From an uncultured Lachnospiraceae bacterium (GTDB lineage Bacteria > Bacillota > Clostridia > Lachnospirales > Lachnospiraceae), in the NCBI GenBank assembly GCA_947384285.1, contig CANDGI010000022.1:1-50567 (forward strand): DNA of 50,567 nt, read 5' to 3'. A model generated the notes under the pieces. That model was not told the DNA's origin and ran no database searches. It worked only from the letters and a program-made list of their open reading frames with translations. The translations under genes and the position numbers were made by a program. Below, one piece after another: positions 36,639 through 47,000 of this stretch; positions within the stretch are counted from its first letter, which is position 1; each line of letters starts with the position of its first letter.

Positions 36639-37565
36639 CTCGGCTATTTCACACAGCCTGCGCAGCCTGTGGTTCACACCGGATTTGCCGACTGCAGGCT
36701 CCAGGTAAGTTCCCAATTCCTTTAAAGGCGCCTGGGGATACTGTAACCGTACCAGGGCAGTCTCCCTTAAATTATCCGGCAGGCTGTCTAACCCTTTGGT
36801 GTTTTTGATATAATTGATATCCTCCAGCTGCTTCACTGCCGCACTGACCGTCTTATTGATATTGGCCGTCTCACAATTTACCTGGCGGTTCACAGAATTG
36901 CGCATTTCCTTAAGGATACGCACATTCTCCAGATTCAGCAACGACACATGGGCTTCCATAATATTCAGCATATCCACAATCTGTGCGCCCTCTTTTAAAT
37001 ACACCACGTGATTTTTCTTGCGCACAACAACCTTCGCGTCCATATCAAAGCTATTGACAATCTCTATCAGCTGCCTGGCCTTATCCTCTCCGGTGCATAC
37101 AATCTCAAAGTGATATGATTTTTCCGGATCGCTCATGGAGCCAGCGCTTAAAAAGGCTCCCCGGATAAAAGCCCTGCGGCAGCAGGATTTCTGCACCAGC
37201 AATCCCGACACCAGCTCCCGGGTGCGGATATCTTCATTTTTTTCATTTCTCCACTTGACTGCCTGCAATACCCGGCAGATTGCTTTGGGTTCACATAAAG
37301 AAATCACAAATGTCCTGCTTTTATGAAGATAAATATTCTGCCGGACCGCGATATTGCAAGTCACCTGGAAAGTCTTTTTCATCAAAATAAAATATTTTCG
37401 GGCAAGGGAAAGGTTCTCCGTATAAACCCGTAAAACCTTTTTCTCCCCCGCCCCTTCCAATTTCCCAGCAAAGCTCAAAACGGCTGCAATCTCCGCAATC
37501 TGGCAATGCCTGCTTGTATTGATATGACGTGATAACTCTTCTTTTACCTGACCGGAAAAGGACAT
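36606..37565 (-). CDS. whiA: DNA-binding protein WhiA
   Basis: 319 residues. A degenerate LAGLIDADG homing-endonuclease-like fold (about 1-200) with RAFIRGAFLSAGSMSDPEKSYHFE is followed by a helix-turn-helix domain (about 215-310; NCETANINKTVSAAVKQLED, SGVNHRLRRL). WhiA is universal in Gram-positive bacteria and linked to cell division and chromosome segregation. The order rapZ-whiA-Crh-like HPr is the conserved one; yvcK is missing between rapZ and whiA. ATG follows GGGAGGAAGG. Confidence 0.95.
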   Translation of the reverse strand: MSFSGQVKEELSRHINTSRHCQIAEIAAVLSFAGKLEGAGEKKVLRVYTENLSLARKYFILMKKTFQVTCNIAVRQNIYLHKSRTFVISLCEPKAICRVLQAVKWRNEKNEDIRTRELVSGLLVQKSCCRRAFIRGAFLSAGSMSDPEKSYHFEIVCTGEDKARQLIEIVNSFDMDAKVVVRKKNHVVYLKEGAQIVDMLNIMEAHVSLLNLENVRILKEMRNSVNRQVNCETANINKTVSAAVKQLEDINYIKNTKGLDSLPDNLRETALVRLQYPQAPLKELGTYLEPAVGKSGVNHRLRRLCEIAEELRQNVGAIP

Positions 37566-37592
37566 CGTGCCTTCCTCCCACCGTTCTTTTTC

Positions 37593-38468
37593 CTATTTGC
37601 CACGCAGCGCATCCTTCTGGATGTCCCTGTGGTCAATCTTAATTCCAAATTCCTTGCAGTCTTTCAATCTCTCATACAGGCCGTTGGCAAGGGTGACAGA
37701 CCGATGCTTTCCACCTGTGCATCCTACGCTGATCACAAGCTGGGTTTTCCCTTCCGTGATATAATGGGGAATCAAAAACCTCACCATATCCTCCAGCTTG
37801 TCAAGAAACTGCCCCGCCTCCGGATACTGCATGACAAACTCCTGGATTTCTTTGTCATTCCCTGTCTTTGCCCGCAGCCCTTCCACATAATAAGGATTGG
37901 GCAGGAACCGCACGTCAAATACCAAATCAGAATCGGTAGGAATTCCATATTTAAACCCAAAGGATACAATCGTAATAAACAGATTTTTGTAGTCCTGGTT
38001 CTGTACAAAAATTTTCTCCAGCTCCGCTTTCAGCTCCCGGGTCAGCATATTGCTGGTGTCTATAATATAATCCGCCTGCTTCCTTAAAAATTCCAGGCGT
38101 TTCCGCTCTTTTTGTATGCCCTTATCTACCCGTTCCCCTGCCGCAAGGGGATGCACGCGCCTGGTCTCCTTATACCGCTTCACCAGCACCCCGTCCATAG
38201 AATCCAGATAGAGGATGTCAAAGGAAATCCCCGTCTGGCCCAGCCTGTCCAAAACATCCTGAAGCTCGCCCAATGCCTGGCCGCTGCGGATATCTACGCC
38301 TACCGCAACCTTCTGCAGTTCTGCCCCCGGCATATCTGCCAGCTCCGCAAATTTTTCAATTAAAACGATAGGAAGGTTATCCACACAAAAATAACCGATA
38401 TCTTCCATAATTTTCAGCGCAGTACTTTTTCCAGCACCAGACATCCCTGTCAAAATTACAAATTTCAC
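37593..38468 (-). CDS. rapZ: RapZ/YvcJ nucleotide-binding protein
   Basis: 291 residues, starting at GTG behind GGGAGGTTAGGCA. The N-terminal P-loop GMSGAGKSTAL (residues 8-18) binds ATP/GTP. The C-terminal part has the conserved SFGFKYGIPTDSDLVFDVRFLPNPY and ISVGCTGGKHRSV, containing the Cys and Lys/His/Arg cluster. In Enterobacteria RapZ is the RNase E adaptor for GlmZ RNA; in Firmicutes the role is linked to cell-wall supply and competence. It sits between murB and whiA. Confidence 0.96.
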   Translation of the reverse strand: MKFVILTGMSGAGKSTALKIMEDIGYFCVDNLPIVLIEKFAELADMPGAELQKVAVGVDIRSGQALGELQDVLDRLGQTGISFDILYLDSMDGVLVKRYKETRRVHPLAAGERVDKGIQKERKRLEFLRKQADYIIDTSNMLTRELKAELEKIFVQNQDYKNLFITIVSFGFKYGIPTDSDLVFDVRFLPNPYYVEGLRAKTGNDKEIQEFVMQYPEAGQFLDKLEDMVRFLIPHYITEGKTQLVISVGCTGGKHRSVTLANGLYERLKDCKEFGIKIDHRDIQKDALRGK

Positions 38469-38497
38469 TGCCTAACCTCCCTAAAAATGTGCGCACA

Positions 38498-38576
38498 CCA
38501 TCTGAAACACCCGCCGCCATATCTTCAAAATGCATACATGCCATACGGAACACCCACTGCCGGACCTCAAAATTCT
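38498..38576 (-). repeat. Diverged duplication of the murB 3' end (43-base period)
   Basis: CCATCTGAAACACCCGCCGCC (from 38498, partly) and CCATACGGAACACCCACTGCC (from 38541), each followed by TCAAAAT, are about 70% alike with one indel. The right copy covers the murB stop codon. Confidence 0.65.
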
Positions 38577-39475
38577 CCTATAAATTTTACCTCCGGCTCC
38601 AAATGGACTCCAAACTTTGCTTCTACCTGCTCTTGCACATCCAATATTAAACGGCGGATTTCCGCGGCCGTTGCATTCCCTTTATTGATGACAAATCCAC
38701 AATGCTTTTCCGATACCTGGGCACCGCCCACCTGATAACCTCTAAGTCCAGCATCTTCGATCAGCTTTCCTGCAAAATACCCTTGGGGACGCTTGAAGGT
38801 GCTCCCGGCGCTTGGGTATTCCAGCGGCTGCTTTTCACGCCTTTTCTCCCTCAATTCTTCCATCCGCAGAAGGATTTCTTCTTTCCTTCCTTTGGCAAGG
38901 CCAAACTCTGCTTCCAATACAATATAATGATTCCTGGCAATACAGCTCTGGCGGTATCCCAGCTCCAATTCTTCCAGAGAAAGCGCTTTCTCCCTGCCTT
39001 CCTCTGTCAGAACCGTCACCTTCTTTAAGATATGTTTCATCTCACCGCCGTAAGCCCCTGCATTCATCACAACGGCTCCGCCTACGCTTCCTGGAATCCC
39101 CGCTGCAAATTCCATCCCGGCCAGCTCCTGCTGCGCTGCCTGCCTGGCCGCAGAGGACAAAAGCGCCCCGGCTTCTGCAATCAAGGTGTCTCCTGTTATG
39201 GCAATCCCATCTGCCATCCTGCCGATTTCCATTACCACTCCCGGGATGCCCCTATCCCCTGCCAAAAGGTTGCTTCCGTTGCCAATCACCATCCATGGAA
39301 TCCCATACAGCCTGCACAGGGAAAGGACAGGCTGTATCTGGCTCCTCTTTGGACGCACATAATACTCTGCCGGCCCCCCTGCCTGAAAGGTGGTATGTTT
39401 TTTCATATCCTCCTGGGTGAAACACTGCTCACTGCCTAATACTTCCCTCAATCGCTCTAAAAAAACCTCATTCAT
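38567..39475 (-). CDS. murB: UDP-N-acetylenolpyruvoylglucosamine reductase
   Basis: 302 residues, type IIa length. MurB reduces UDP-GlcNAc-enolpyruvate to UDP-MurNAc with NADPH and FAD, the second step of peptidoglycan precursor synthesis. FAD-binding motifs VIGNGSNLLAGD and AAGIPGSVGGAVVMNAGAYG are present, with the catalytic Ser in YPSAGSTFKRP and KHCGFVIN. It starts one base after the M18 peptidase stop, so translation is probably coupled. Confidence 0.96.
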   Translation of the reverse strand: MNEVFLERLREVLGSEQCFTQEDMKKHTTFQAGGPAEYYVRPKRSQIQPVLSLCRLYGIPWMVIGNGSNLLAGDRGIPGVVMEIGRMADGIAITGDTLIAEAGALLSSAARQAAQQELAGMEFAAGIPGSVGGAVVMNAGAYGGEMKHILKKVTVLTEEGREKALSLEELELGYRQSCIARNHYIVLEAEFGLAKGRKEEILLRMEELREKRREKQPLEYPSAGSTFKRPQGYFAGKLIEDAGLRGYQVGGAQVSEKHCGFVINKGNATAAEIRRLILDVQEQVEAKFGVHLEPEVKFIGEF

Positions 39476-39476
39476 A

Positions 39477-40871
39477 TTATGCCTCTCTCAAAAATGCAGC
39501 ATACCCCCGTTTAGCCTCATACAAATCTACTTTACTGATAATCTCCCAGGGCGCATGCATATTGAGCACCGCAACCCCGCTGTCAATGACAGACATGTTG
39601 TAATTTGCCAAAATATAGGCAATGGTTCCACCGCCGCCCTGGTCTACCTTTCCAAGCTCTGAGGTCTGGAAGGATACCTCATTCTCATCCATAATTTTCC
39701 GAAGCTCTGCCATATATTCTGGATTGGCGTCGTTGGAACCGCCTTTTCCCCTGGATCCTGTGTATTTGTTAAATACCAGCCCATTTCCAAAATAGGCGCA
39801 GTTCTTTTTCTCCATGGCGGAAGCATACAGTGGATCGTAAGCGGCGCTTACATCAGAGGAAAGCACCTTAGAATTACTCATGGCGCGGTTAAATTTAATC
39901 TGGCTGTATCCTCCCATATTTTCAAAAAGCTCTGCCACCGTGTAAGCAAAGAACTGGGACTGCATGCCGGTTGCTCCCACGCTTCCTATCTCTTCCTTAT
40001 CTACCAAAAGGCAGACGCTGGTTTTTTCACAGGTTCCTGCCTCTGCAATTGCAGCAAAAGAAGGATAAGCGCATACCCTGTCATCATGGCCGTATCCCAT
40101 AACCATACTCCGGTCAAAGCCATAATCCCTGGCTTTTCCAGCAGGAACCACCTCGATTTCTGCTGACAGGAAATCATCCTCTTCCACATTATATTGTTCT
40201 TTTAACAGATTCAGTACATTTCTTTTTACCGTCTCTTTGGCCTTCTTTTCCTCTTCCTGGCTTTCAAAAGGAATGCTTCCCACCAGCACATCCAGATTTT
40301 CCCCTTCAATGACCTTGGAAGCTTTCTTATCCATCTGCTCCCCTGCCAGATGAATCAATAAATCGCTGATGCCAAATACCGGGTCATCCTCTTTCTCCCC
40401 TATATTTACCATCACCTTTGTCCCGTCCTTTTTCACAATTACCCCGTGAAGCGCCAAGGGCAGCGCTACCCACTGATACTTTTTCACGCCCCCGTAATAA
40501 TGGGTGTCCAAGAAAGCCATCTCGGTATCTTCATAGAGAGGCACCTGCTTTAAATCCAGCCTTGGGGAGTCAATATGAGCACCTAAGATATTCATGCCCT
40601 GCTCTAAAGGCTGTTTTCCAATCACAAACAATGCTAACAGTTTCCCCATGTTTTCTGCATATATTTTATCTCCGGTTTTCAGCGTCCTGCCAGAAGCCAG
40701 CACATCCTTAAGGTTCTCAAAGCCTGCTTCCTCTGCCTGGGCAATGAGCTCTGTGACGCACTCCCGCTCTGTCTTGCAATCAGAAATAAATTTCTTATAC
40801 TTCTCCCCAAATGCAAATACTTCCTCCCGTTTTCCTTCTGGATATTTCTTCCACGCATTTTTTCGTTCCAT
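39477..40871 (-). CDS. M18-family aminopeptidase
   Basis: 464 residues. M18 enzymes are tetrahedral dodecamers that remove acidic N-terminal residues from peptides in the cytosol. Metal ligands appear in NILGAHIDSPRL (His, Asp), in VDKEEIGSVG (Glu pair) and near the C-terminus in VLNMHAPWEI (His), so both zinc sites look intact. ATG follows AGGAGG. Lies between hprK, whose 3' end is duplicated in the gap, and murB (1-base gap). Confidence 0.92.
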   Translation of the reverse strand: MERKNAWKKYPEGKREEVFAFGEKYKKFISDCKTERECVTELIAQAEEAGFENLKDVLASGRTLKTGDKIYAENMGKLLALFVIGKQPLEQGMNILGAHIDSPRLDLKQVPLYEDTEMAFLDTHYYGGVKKYQWVALPLALHGVIVKKDGTKVMVNIGEKEDDPVFGISDLLIHLAGEQMDKKASKVIEGENLDVLVGSIPFESQEEEKKAKETVKRNVLNLLKEQYNVEEDDFLSAEIEVVPAGKARDYGFDRSMVMGYGHDDRVCAYPSFAAIAEAGTCEKTSVCLLVDKEEIGSVGATGMQSQFFAYTVAELFENMGGYSQIKFNRAMSNSKVLSSDVSAAYDPLYASAMEKKNCAYFGNGLVFNKYTGSRGKGGSNDANPEYMAELRKIMDENEVSFQTSELGKVDQGGGGTIAYILANYNMSVIDSGVAVLNMHAPWEIISKVDLYEAKRGYAAFLREA

Positions 40872-40910
40872 CGTTCTTTTCCTCCTGTAATTATACTGTG
40901 AACCATTTCC

Positions 40911-41006
40911 ATCTTTCTTATTCTGGGAAACACAGCTGTCCCTTCATTCTTCCACTTTATCTTTCTTATTCCGGGAAACGCAGCTGTCCCTTCATTCTTC
41001 CACCTC
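40911..41006 (-). repeat. Exact 48-base tandem duplication of the hprK 3' end
   Basis: Units 40911-40958 and 40959-41006 are contiguous and agree at 44 of 48 bases. The right unit encodes the last hprK codons and its stop; the left unit repeats them as non-coding sequence before the M18 gene. Confidence 0.93.
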
Positions 41007-41933
41007 ATCATCTGGCTTCTGCAGGTTTTCCTGCACCCGGCGGTACAGTTCCTTGGCTGCATTATATCCCATCTTCTTCTGCCTGTGGTTGGCTGCCGCC
41101 GACTCGCAGATAACCGCCAGATTACGTCCTGGACGGATGGGAAGGGAGTGGCATACTACTTTATTTCCAAGAAATTCTGTATACTCCTCCTCCAATCCCA
41201 GCCTGTCATATTCATTTTCCTTTTTCCAGTCTTCCAATTTAATGACCAAATCAATATTCTGTTTCTCTTTGACGCATTCCACGCCGAACAGCGTCTTCAC
41301 ATCAATAATCCCCACACCCCTCAGCTCAATAAAATATCTGGTGATATCCGGCGCAGTCCCCACCAATGTATGCTTGTTGATTTTACGGATTTCCACCACA
41401 TCATCGCTGACTAACCGGTGTCCCCTCCGGATCAGCTCCAGCGCCGCCTCGCTTTTTCCAATGCCGCTTTCTCCCATAATCAGCAGGCCTTCTCCATATA
41501 CATCCACCAAAACCCCATGAATGGAGATACAAGGCGCCAGCGCTTCTCCCAAATAGTAAATCAATTCCGCCATAAAAGCAGAGGTTCCGTAATCGGTAGA
41601 AAGTATCGGCGTATCGTGCTCTATCGCTATCCGGAGAAGATCCGCATCCGGCTCCAGCTCCCGGCTGAAAATGACACAGGGAACATTATGGGAAAAAAAT
41701 TTCTCATATAAATCCAGCTTCTCTTCACGGTCTAGTTTCTGCATATAAGTATGCTCCACCCTGCCCACAATCTCAATCCTGCTGTTGTCAAAATAATCGA
41801 AATAGCCTGCCAGCTGCAACGCTGGACGGTTTACCTCCGCATTGTCTACTTTCCGGTTCCTGATATCCACTTCTGGATTCAGCACTTTCAAATTCATTTT
41901 TTCTACAATTTTTTTTACACTTACGCCTTTCAT
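40992..41933 (-). CDS. hprK: HPr kinase/phosphorylase
   Basis: 313 residues from the ATG behind AAAGGAG; eleven upstream codons are rejected. It phosphorylates Ser46 of HPr and Crh when glycolytic intermediates are high, and removes the phosphate when they fall. The N-terminal domain is followed by the catalytic domain with His139 (SIHGVLVDVYG), Walker A GESGIGKS (154-161), SDDVVEI and the K3 signature FIELRGVGIIDV. Its substrate-like Crh homologue is encoded five genes downstream on the same strand. Confidence 0.96.
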   Translation of the reverse strand: MKGVSVKKIVEKMNLKVLNPEVDIRNRKVDNAEVNRPALQLAGYFDYFDNSRIEIVGRVEHTYMQKLDREEKLDLYEKFFSHNVPCVIFSRELEPDADLLRIAIEHDTPILSTDYGTSAFMAELIYYLGEALAPCISIHGVLVDVYGEGLLIMGESGIGKSEAALELIRRGHRLVSDDVVEIRKINKHTLVGTAPDITRYFIELRGVGIIDVKTLFGVECVKEKQNIDLVIKLEDWKKENEYDRLGLEEEYTEFLGNKVVCHSLPIRPGRNLAVICESAAANHRQKKMGYNAAKELYRRVQENLQKPDDEVEE

Positions 41934-42054
41934 CTGGGTCTCCTTTTCTACAGTTGGACATTTCACTTCCCTATAGTTCCAATCTTATCACAGTTACCCG
42001 CCTTCTTCAACAGAACCTTCCAAAATATTCATAAATAGCCAGACACGTATGCCG

Positions 42055-43935
42055 TCAGGCGTCTTTTCCGGTATCCGCTTTATGAAAAAATTGGTAAACT
42101 GCCTCGGCTGCCTGTTCGTTCATAGAAGGGATTTTTTTCAGCGTCTCCACATCCGCCTCCCGGATAGCATCTAAGGACAAAAAATTTTTCATCAACGCTT
42201 TCCGCCTTGCCGCGCCGATTCCTGGAATATCATCCAAAACCGAATGCACCTGCTCCTTGCTCCGCAGGGATCTATGGTACTCAATGGCAAACCGGTGGGC
42301 TTCATCCTGGATTCTGGTAATCAGCTTAAATCCCTCGCTGTGCCGGTCAATGGGTATTTCCCGATTATGATAGTATAACCCACGGGTCCTATGATTATCA
42401 TCTTTTACCATGCCGCACACCGGAATATTTAATTTTAATTCTTCCAGGACTTTCAGGGCAACATTTACCTGCCCTTTTCCACCGTCCATCATAATCAAAT
42501 CTGGAAAACGGGTAAAGCTTCCATACTCATTTTCCATATCTCTCCCCTTTAATTCCTCCTGCTCCTTCATGCCATGGGAAAACCGTCTGGTGAGCACCTC
42601 ATGCATGGAGCCGTAATCATCCGGGCCTGTCACGGTACGCAGCTTAAATTTACGGTAATCGCTGCGTTTGGGCTTTCCCTTTTCGTATACCACCATGGAT
42701 CCTACCGTTTCAAATCCGCTGATATTGGAAATATCAAATGCTTCCACCCGTTTCACTTCTTCCAAATCCAGCAATCTGCCGATTTCTTTCAGGGCTCCAA
42801 TGGTTCTGCCCTCCTCCCGTTTGATTTTTTCTTTGTCCTGGGAGAGAACCATAACAGCATTCTGTGCCGCCAGCTCTACTAATTTTTCCTTCGTCCCCTT
42901 TTTGGGTACACGGATATATACTTTCTGTCCCCGCTTCTGGCTTAGCCATTCTGCAATCACTTCTTTTTCTTCGATTTCCTCCTGGAGCATCAGTTCCTTT
43001 GGGATAAAAGGCGTCCCGGCATAGAACTGTTTGAGGAACGTAGCCAATACCTGGGGCCTCCTGTCCTCGCTTCCTACATTGACATGAAAATGGTCTCTTC
43101 CAATGAGCCTGCCGTCCCGGACAAAAAACATCTGGACAACAGCGTCCTCCTGATCTGACGCCATTGCAATAATATCTTTATCCTCTCCATCCGAGCTGGT
43201 GATTTTCTGCTTCTGGGCAATTTGTTTCACTGCCTTAAGCAGCTCCCGGTATTCAATGGCCTTTTCAAAATTCATCTCTTCCGAAGCAGCATGCATCTTC
43301 TCTTCCAATTCCTTTAATACGGGCTGGTAATTTCCATTCAAAAATTCCAACGCATGATTAATCTGCTGCCGGTAATCCTCCTTGCTGATATTTCCCTGGC
43401 AGGGCGCCATACACTGATGGATATGGTAATTCAGGCAGGGCCGCTCCTTTCCGATATCCTTGGGCAGCGAGCGGCTGCATGTCCGCAGGGAGTATATTTT
43501 CTGCATCAGCTCTATGGTTTCCTTTACCGCCCCTCCGCTGGTATAGGGTCCGAAATACCTGGATTTATCTTTTTTCATCTGACGTGAAAAGAGGACTCTG
43601 GGAAAATCCTCTCCCAGCGTCACTCTAATATAAGGGTATGTCTTATCATCCCTTAGCATGGTATTATATTTTGGCCGATGCTCCTTGATAAGATTACATT
43701 CCAGAATCAATGCCTCCAGCTCGGAATCGGTGATAATATATTCAAACCGCTTAATCTGCCTGACCATCTGTTCTTTTTTCAGCCCTTCGTTATGGCTTGG
43801 CCGAAAATATTGGCGGACCCGGTTCCGCAGGCTGACTGCCTTGCCAACATAGATAATGGCGTCCTTTGCATCATGCATGATATACACCCCCGGCTTCTGG
43901 GGGAGCTTTTTTAATTCTTCCTGAATATCAAACAT
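42055..43935 (-). CDS. uvrC: Excinuclease ABC subunit C
   Basis: 626 residues. UvrC makes both incisions around a DNA lesion. The GIY-YIG domain (about 14-95; [19 protein letters not shown]) cuts 3'. The UVR motif (about 200-235; [15 protein letters not shown]) binds UvrB. The RNase H-like domain (about 390-540; [20 protein letters not shown]) cuts 5'. Two helix-hairpin-helix units close the protein ([13 protein letters not shown]). Start codon and ftsH stop overlap by one base (TAATG). Confidence 0.97.
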   Translation of the reverse strand: MFDIQEELKKLPQKPGVYIMHDAKDAIIYVGKAVSLRNRVRQYFRPSHNEGLKKEQMVRQIKRFEYIITDSELEALILECNLIKEHRPKYNTMLRDDKTYPYIRVTLGEDFPRVLFSRQMKKDKSRYFGPYTSGGAVKETIELMQKIYSLRTCSRSLPKDIGKERPCLNYHIHQCMAPCQGNISKEDYRQQINHALEFLNGNYQPVLKELEEKMHAASEEMNFEKAIEYRELLKAVKQIAQKQKITSSDGEDKDIIAMASDQEDAVVQMFFVRDGRLIGRDHFHVNVGSEDRRPQVLATFLKQFYAGTPFIPKELMLQEEIEEKEVIAEWLSQKRGQKVYIRVPKKGTKEKLVELAAQNAVMVLSQDKEKIKREEGRTIGALKEIGRLLDLEEVKRVEAFDISNISGFETVGSMVVYEKGKPKRSDYRKFKLRTVTGPDDYGSMHEVLTRRFSHGMKEQEELKGRDMENEYGSFTRFPDLIMMDGGKGQVNVALKVLEELKLNIPVCGMVKDDNHRTRGLYYHNREIPIDRHSEGFKLITRIQDEAHRFAIEYHRSLRSKEQVHSVLDDIPGIGAARRKALMKNFLSLDAIREADVETLKKIPSMNEQAAEAVYQFFHKADTGKDA

Positions 43936-46826
43936 TATTTTAATTCCTTTAACAACTGATCCAGATAATCTTCTCCTTCATCTTCCCCGCTGCTCTTTGG
44001 AAGCCGTACCGCCTTTGGCATCTCCTGCCTGCTTTCTTCCCTTTTCACTGGCTCGGGCTTTGCAGGAACAGCTTTTGCCCGTTTCCCGCTTCCTTTTTTC
44101 GCCGGAAAAAATCCTAATTCTTCCGGTGTCGCTGTTTTTTCCACAGCTTTTTTTGGCTCTGGGGCGCTTACCTTCTTCTCTGCTGGCGCGGACCCGTTTA
44201 CGATTTCCGGGATAATCTCTATCCTTTCTCCCAGATCCGGTATCTTTGGCACCCGTTCTGCCTTCGCTTCCACTGGGCTGGAGGCCTGTTTGGCCTCCGC
44301 TTTCACTGCCGCTGAAACTTGTTCTGCCTTCCCTTCCGTTCGCACTGGAACTCGTTCTGCCTTCCCTTCCGCTGGAACGTAAGGCCGTTCCGCCTTCCCT
44401 TCTGCCAAAACGGGAGCCTGTTCTTTCCTCCCTTCCGCCGGGATGGAAGCCGGTTCCACCTTCCCTTCCGCTAGTACGGGAGTTTTTTCTAGTTTCAGTT
44501 CTGCCATAGCGGGATTCCTTTTTTCCTTCCTTTGGCTGGCAGAAACCATAGAAAACTCCTCAGCTGCCTGTAAATCTGCCAGCCTCTTTGGAATTGCTTC
44601 TCCCTCTAAGGTATTTACTTCTAAAAACCCTTCTTCCTCCGCTAATCCGATCGGCAAATCCCCGGTTTCAAAGGTGTTTACCAGAATTTCTTCTTCCTGC
44701 ACCTGCACCTTTGGTTTTTTTAACTCCTGGCTGTGTATCTGGGGAACTCTGAACTCCTGGCTCTGTATTGGAGCTTTTAACTCCTGGCTCTGTATTGGGT
44801 CTTTTAACTCCTGGCTCTGTATTGGAGCCTTGAACTCCTGGCTCTGTATTGGGTCTTTTAACTCCTGGCTCTGTATTGGGGAGCCTGCGGACTCCTGGCT
44901 GTGCACTTCCTCCGCCTGGAATCCCTCGGCAGCTTTTTGTGCTTCCGTCTTTTCCTCCGGCTCCGGCAGTCCCTTTAACTCCCGGAAAATCTTCATAAAT
45001 TCCTTTCCGGTAATTGTCTCATGCTCATATAAATATTCCGAAATCTTATCCAGGATGCTTCTGTTCTCCCAAAGCAGGCGAACCGCTTCGTCATAGCTTT
45101 CTTTTAGAATCCGCATCACCTCCTGGTCGATCTGGGCAGCGGTTTCTTCTCCGCAGTTTAAGCTTGCCCTTCCATCCAGGTATTGGTTCTCAATGGTCAC
45201 CAGTCCCATAAGGCCGAATTTATCAGACATGCCATATTGGGTCACCATGGCTCTTGCCATCTTGGTAGCCTGCTCAATATCGTTGGAAGCCCCGGTGGTC
45301 ACAGAATCGAACACGATCTCTTCGGCTGCCCGTCCGCCCATGTAGGTGATAAGATGGGCAATCAGCTCATTTTTAGTCATGAGGAATTTCTCTTCCTCCG
45401 GCACCTGCATGGTATAGCCCAAAGCACCCATAGTTCTTGGCACAATGGTAATCTTCTGTACCGGTTCGGCATCCTTTTGCAAAGCCGTTACCAATGCATG
45501 TCCCACCTCGTGGTAAGCAACCATTCTCTTTTCCTTCGGCCCCATAATCCGGTCTTTCTTCTCTTTTCCGGCAATTACCACTTCCACGGACTCAAACAAA
45601 TCCCCCTGATTTACATATTTCCTGCCATGCTTCACCGCATTGATTGCAGCCTCATTAATCATATTGGCAAGGTCGGAACCTACCGCCCCTGAGGTGGCCA
45701 GCGCAATCGCATCCAAATCCACAGAATCATCCAAAAGCACATTCTTGGCATGAACCTTAAGCGTCTCTACCCTGCCCTTTAAATCCGGCTTATCTACAAT
45801 AATCCTCCGGTCAAAACGTCCCGGACGAAGCAGAGCCTTATCCAATACCTCCGGCCGGTTGGTTGCCGCCAGAATCAAAAGCCCCTTGGAGGTGTCAAAC
45901 CCATCCATCTCCGCGAGAAGCTGGTTTAGGGTCTGTTCTCTTTCGTCATTGCCGCCGTATCTGGTATCGCGGCTTTTTCCTATGGCATCAATCTCATCAA
46001 TAAAAATAATGCAGGGCGCCTGTTTCTGAGCCTCTTTAAACAAATCTCGTACACGGGAGGCGCCTACCCCCACAAACATTTCCACGAAATCAGAACCTGC
46101 CAATGAGAAAAAGGGAACCTTCGCTTCCCCGGCCACTGCTTTGGCAAGCAGGGTCTTACCAGTTCCCGGAGGGCCCACCAGCAGCGCGCCCTTGGGCAGC
46201 TTTGCCCCGATATCCGTATATTTCCTGGGATTGTGCAGAAAATCCACCACCTCCTGCAAGGACTCCTTGGCTTCCTCCTGGCCTGCCACATCCTTGAAGG
46301 TGACGCCTGTGCTCTTTTCTACATAAACCTTGGCGGTAGTCTTTCCAACGCCCATCATCCCGCCGCTTCCCATTTTCCGGAAAATCAGAAAATACAGCAG
46401 CACCCATACCAGCACCAGCGGGAGGATATAGCTTAACATATTCCACATAATCACAGAAGAAACGTCCTCCACCGTCCCGGAAAATTTTACATCATGCTCC
46501 TTCAGCAGCGGAAGCAATGTTTCATCATTTAATTCCGCCGTATAATAATTAATTCTGTAGAGCTTGTTCTCCCCTTTGGGCGTAATATTTATCCTGCTGG
46601 ATGTGAACGTCACAGACTCTACCTTGTCCTGCTCTACCATATTAATAAATTCTGAATATGTGATTTCCTTATTGGTTGCATCCTTTGCACAACTGTTCAA
46701 CAAGCTTGTCAGAAACAATACCAAGAGGGCAGCCAAAATAAAAACCATAATCGTCATCCCGTTTTTATTATTGCCGCCGTTGTTGTTTCCACCGTTATTA
46801 TTGTTGTTATTTCCTTTGTTTTCCAT
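43935..46826 (-). CDS. ftsH: ATP-dependent zinc metalloprotease FtsH with a long repetitive C-terminal extension
   Basis: 963 residues against the usual 600-650. After an Asn/Gly-rich start come two membrane helices (about 24-44 and 124-150), the AAA domain (Walker A GPPGTGKT at 218-225, Walker B IIFIDE at 273-278) and the zinc site HEVGH at 439-443. All catalytic parts are intact, so it should degrade membrane and short-lived proteins. Residues from about 625 to 963 are an extra tail, low in hydrophobic residues. It has six 9-residue repeats (PIQSQELKD type, about 650-703) and about seven 11-residue repeats ([10 protein letters not shown] type, about 783-860). It is predicted disordered and cytosolic. 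First gene of the long operon, from a consensus promoter. Confidence 0.95.
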   Translation of the reverse strand: MENKGNNNNNNGGNNNGGNNKNGMTIMVFILAALLVLFLTSLLNSCAKDATNKEITYSEFINMVEQDKVESVTFTSSRINITPKGENKLYRINYYTAELNDETLLPLLKEHDVKFSGTVEDVSSVIMWNMLSYILPLVLVWVLLYFLIFRKMGSGGMMGVGKTTAKVYVEKSTGVTFKDVAGQEEAKESLQEVVDFLHNPRKYTDIGAKLPKGALLVGPPGTGKTLLAKAVAGEAKVPFFSLAGSDFVEMFVGVGASRVRDLFKEAQKQAPCIIFIDEIDAIGKSRDTRYGGNDEREQTLNQLLAEMDGFDTSKGLLILAATNRPEVLDKALLRPGRFDRRIIVDKPDLKGRVETLKVHAKNVLLDDSVDLDAIALATSGAVGSDLANMINEAAINAVKHGRKYVNQGDLFESVEVVIAGKEKKDRIMGPKEKRMVAYHEVGHALVTALQKDAEPVQKITIVPRTMGALGYTMQVPEEEKFLMTKNELIAHLITYMGGRAAEEIVFDSVTTGASNDIEQATKMARAMVTQYGMSDKFGLMGLVTIENQYLDGRASLNCGEETAAQIDQEVMRILKESYDEAVRLLWENRSILDKISEYLYEHETITGKEFMKIFRELKGLPEPEEKTEAQKAAEGFQAEEVHSQESAGSPIQSQELKDPIQSQEFKAPIQSQELKDPIQSQELKAPIQSQEFRVPQIHSQELKKPKVQVQEEEILVNTFETGDLPIGLAEEEGFLEVNTLEGEAIPKRLADLQAAEEFSMVSASQRKEKRNPAMAELKLEKTPVLAEGKVEPASIPAEGRKEQAPVLAEGKAERPYVPAEGKAERVPVRTEGKAEQVSAAVKAEAKQASSPVEAKAERVPKIPDLGERIEIIPEIVNGSAPAEKKVSAPEPKKAVEKTATPEELGFFPAKKGSGKRAKAVPAKPEPVKREESRQEMPKAVRLPKSSGEDEGEDYLDQLLKELK
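44247..44480 (-). repeat. FtsH tail repeat 2: about seven 33-base units
   Basis: Encodes diverged 11-residue units around [10 protein letters not shown], with Ala, Glu, Lys and Pro dominant. Divergence is greater than in repeat 1, so this array is older. Confidence 0.85.
44718..44879 (-). repeat. FtsH tail repeat 1: six 27-base units
   Basis: Encodes [18 protein letters not shown] six times in a row, the last copy diverged (PQIHSQELK). Units are nearly identical at the DNA level, so copy number probably varies between strains. Confidence 0.93.
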
Positions 46827-46874
46827 TTATTTCCTCCTGAATGCCGCAACCATCTATTTCGCGGCACTTCTTTT

Positions 46875-46903
46875 ATTATATGTTTATTTTCCTTGAAAAT
46901 CAA
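46875..46903 (-). promoter_or_regulatory. ftsH promoter
   Basis: On the minus strand TTGATT (46898-46903), 17 bases, TATAAT (46875-46880); the ftsH start is about 50 bases on, behind AGGAGG. It probably drives the run down to the lipid kinase. Confidence 0.7.
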
Positions 46904-47000
46904 TACAATTCTCTGAAACTTTTGTGCCGGGTTTCTAAACTTTTTATAAACAAGCCTGCCATTTTACCATTCCTCCAGCGGCTCTTGCATTCCAAAGCAT

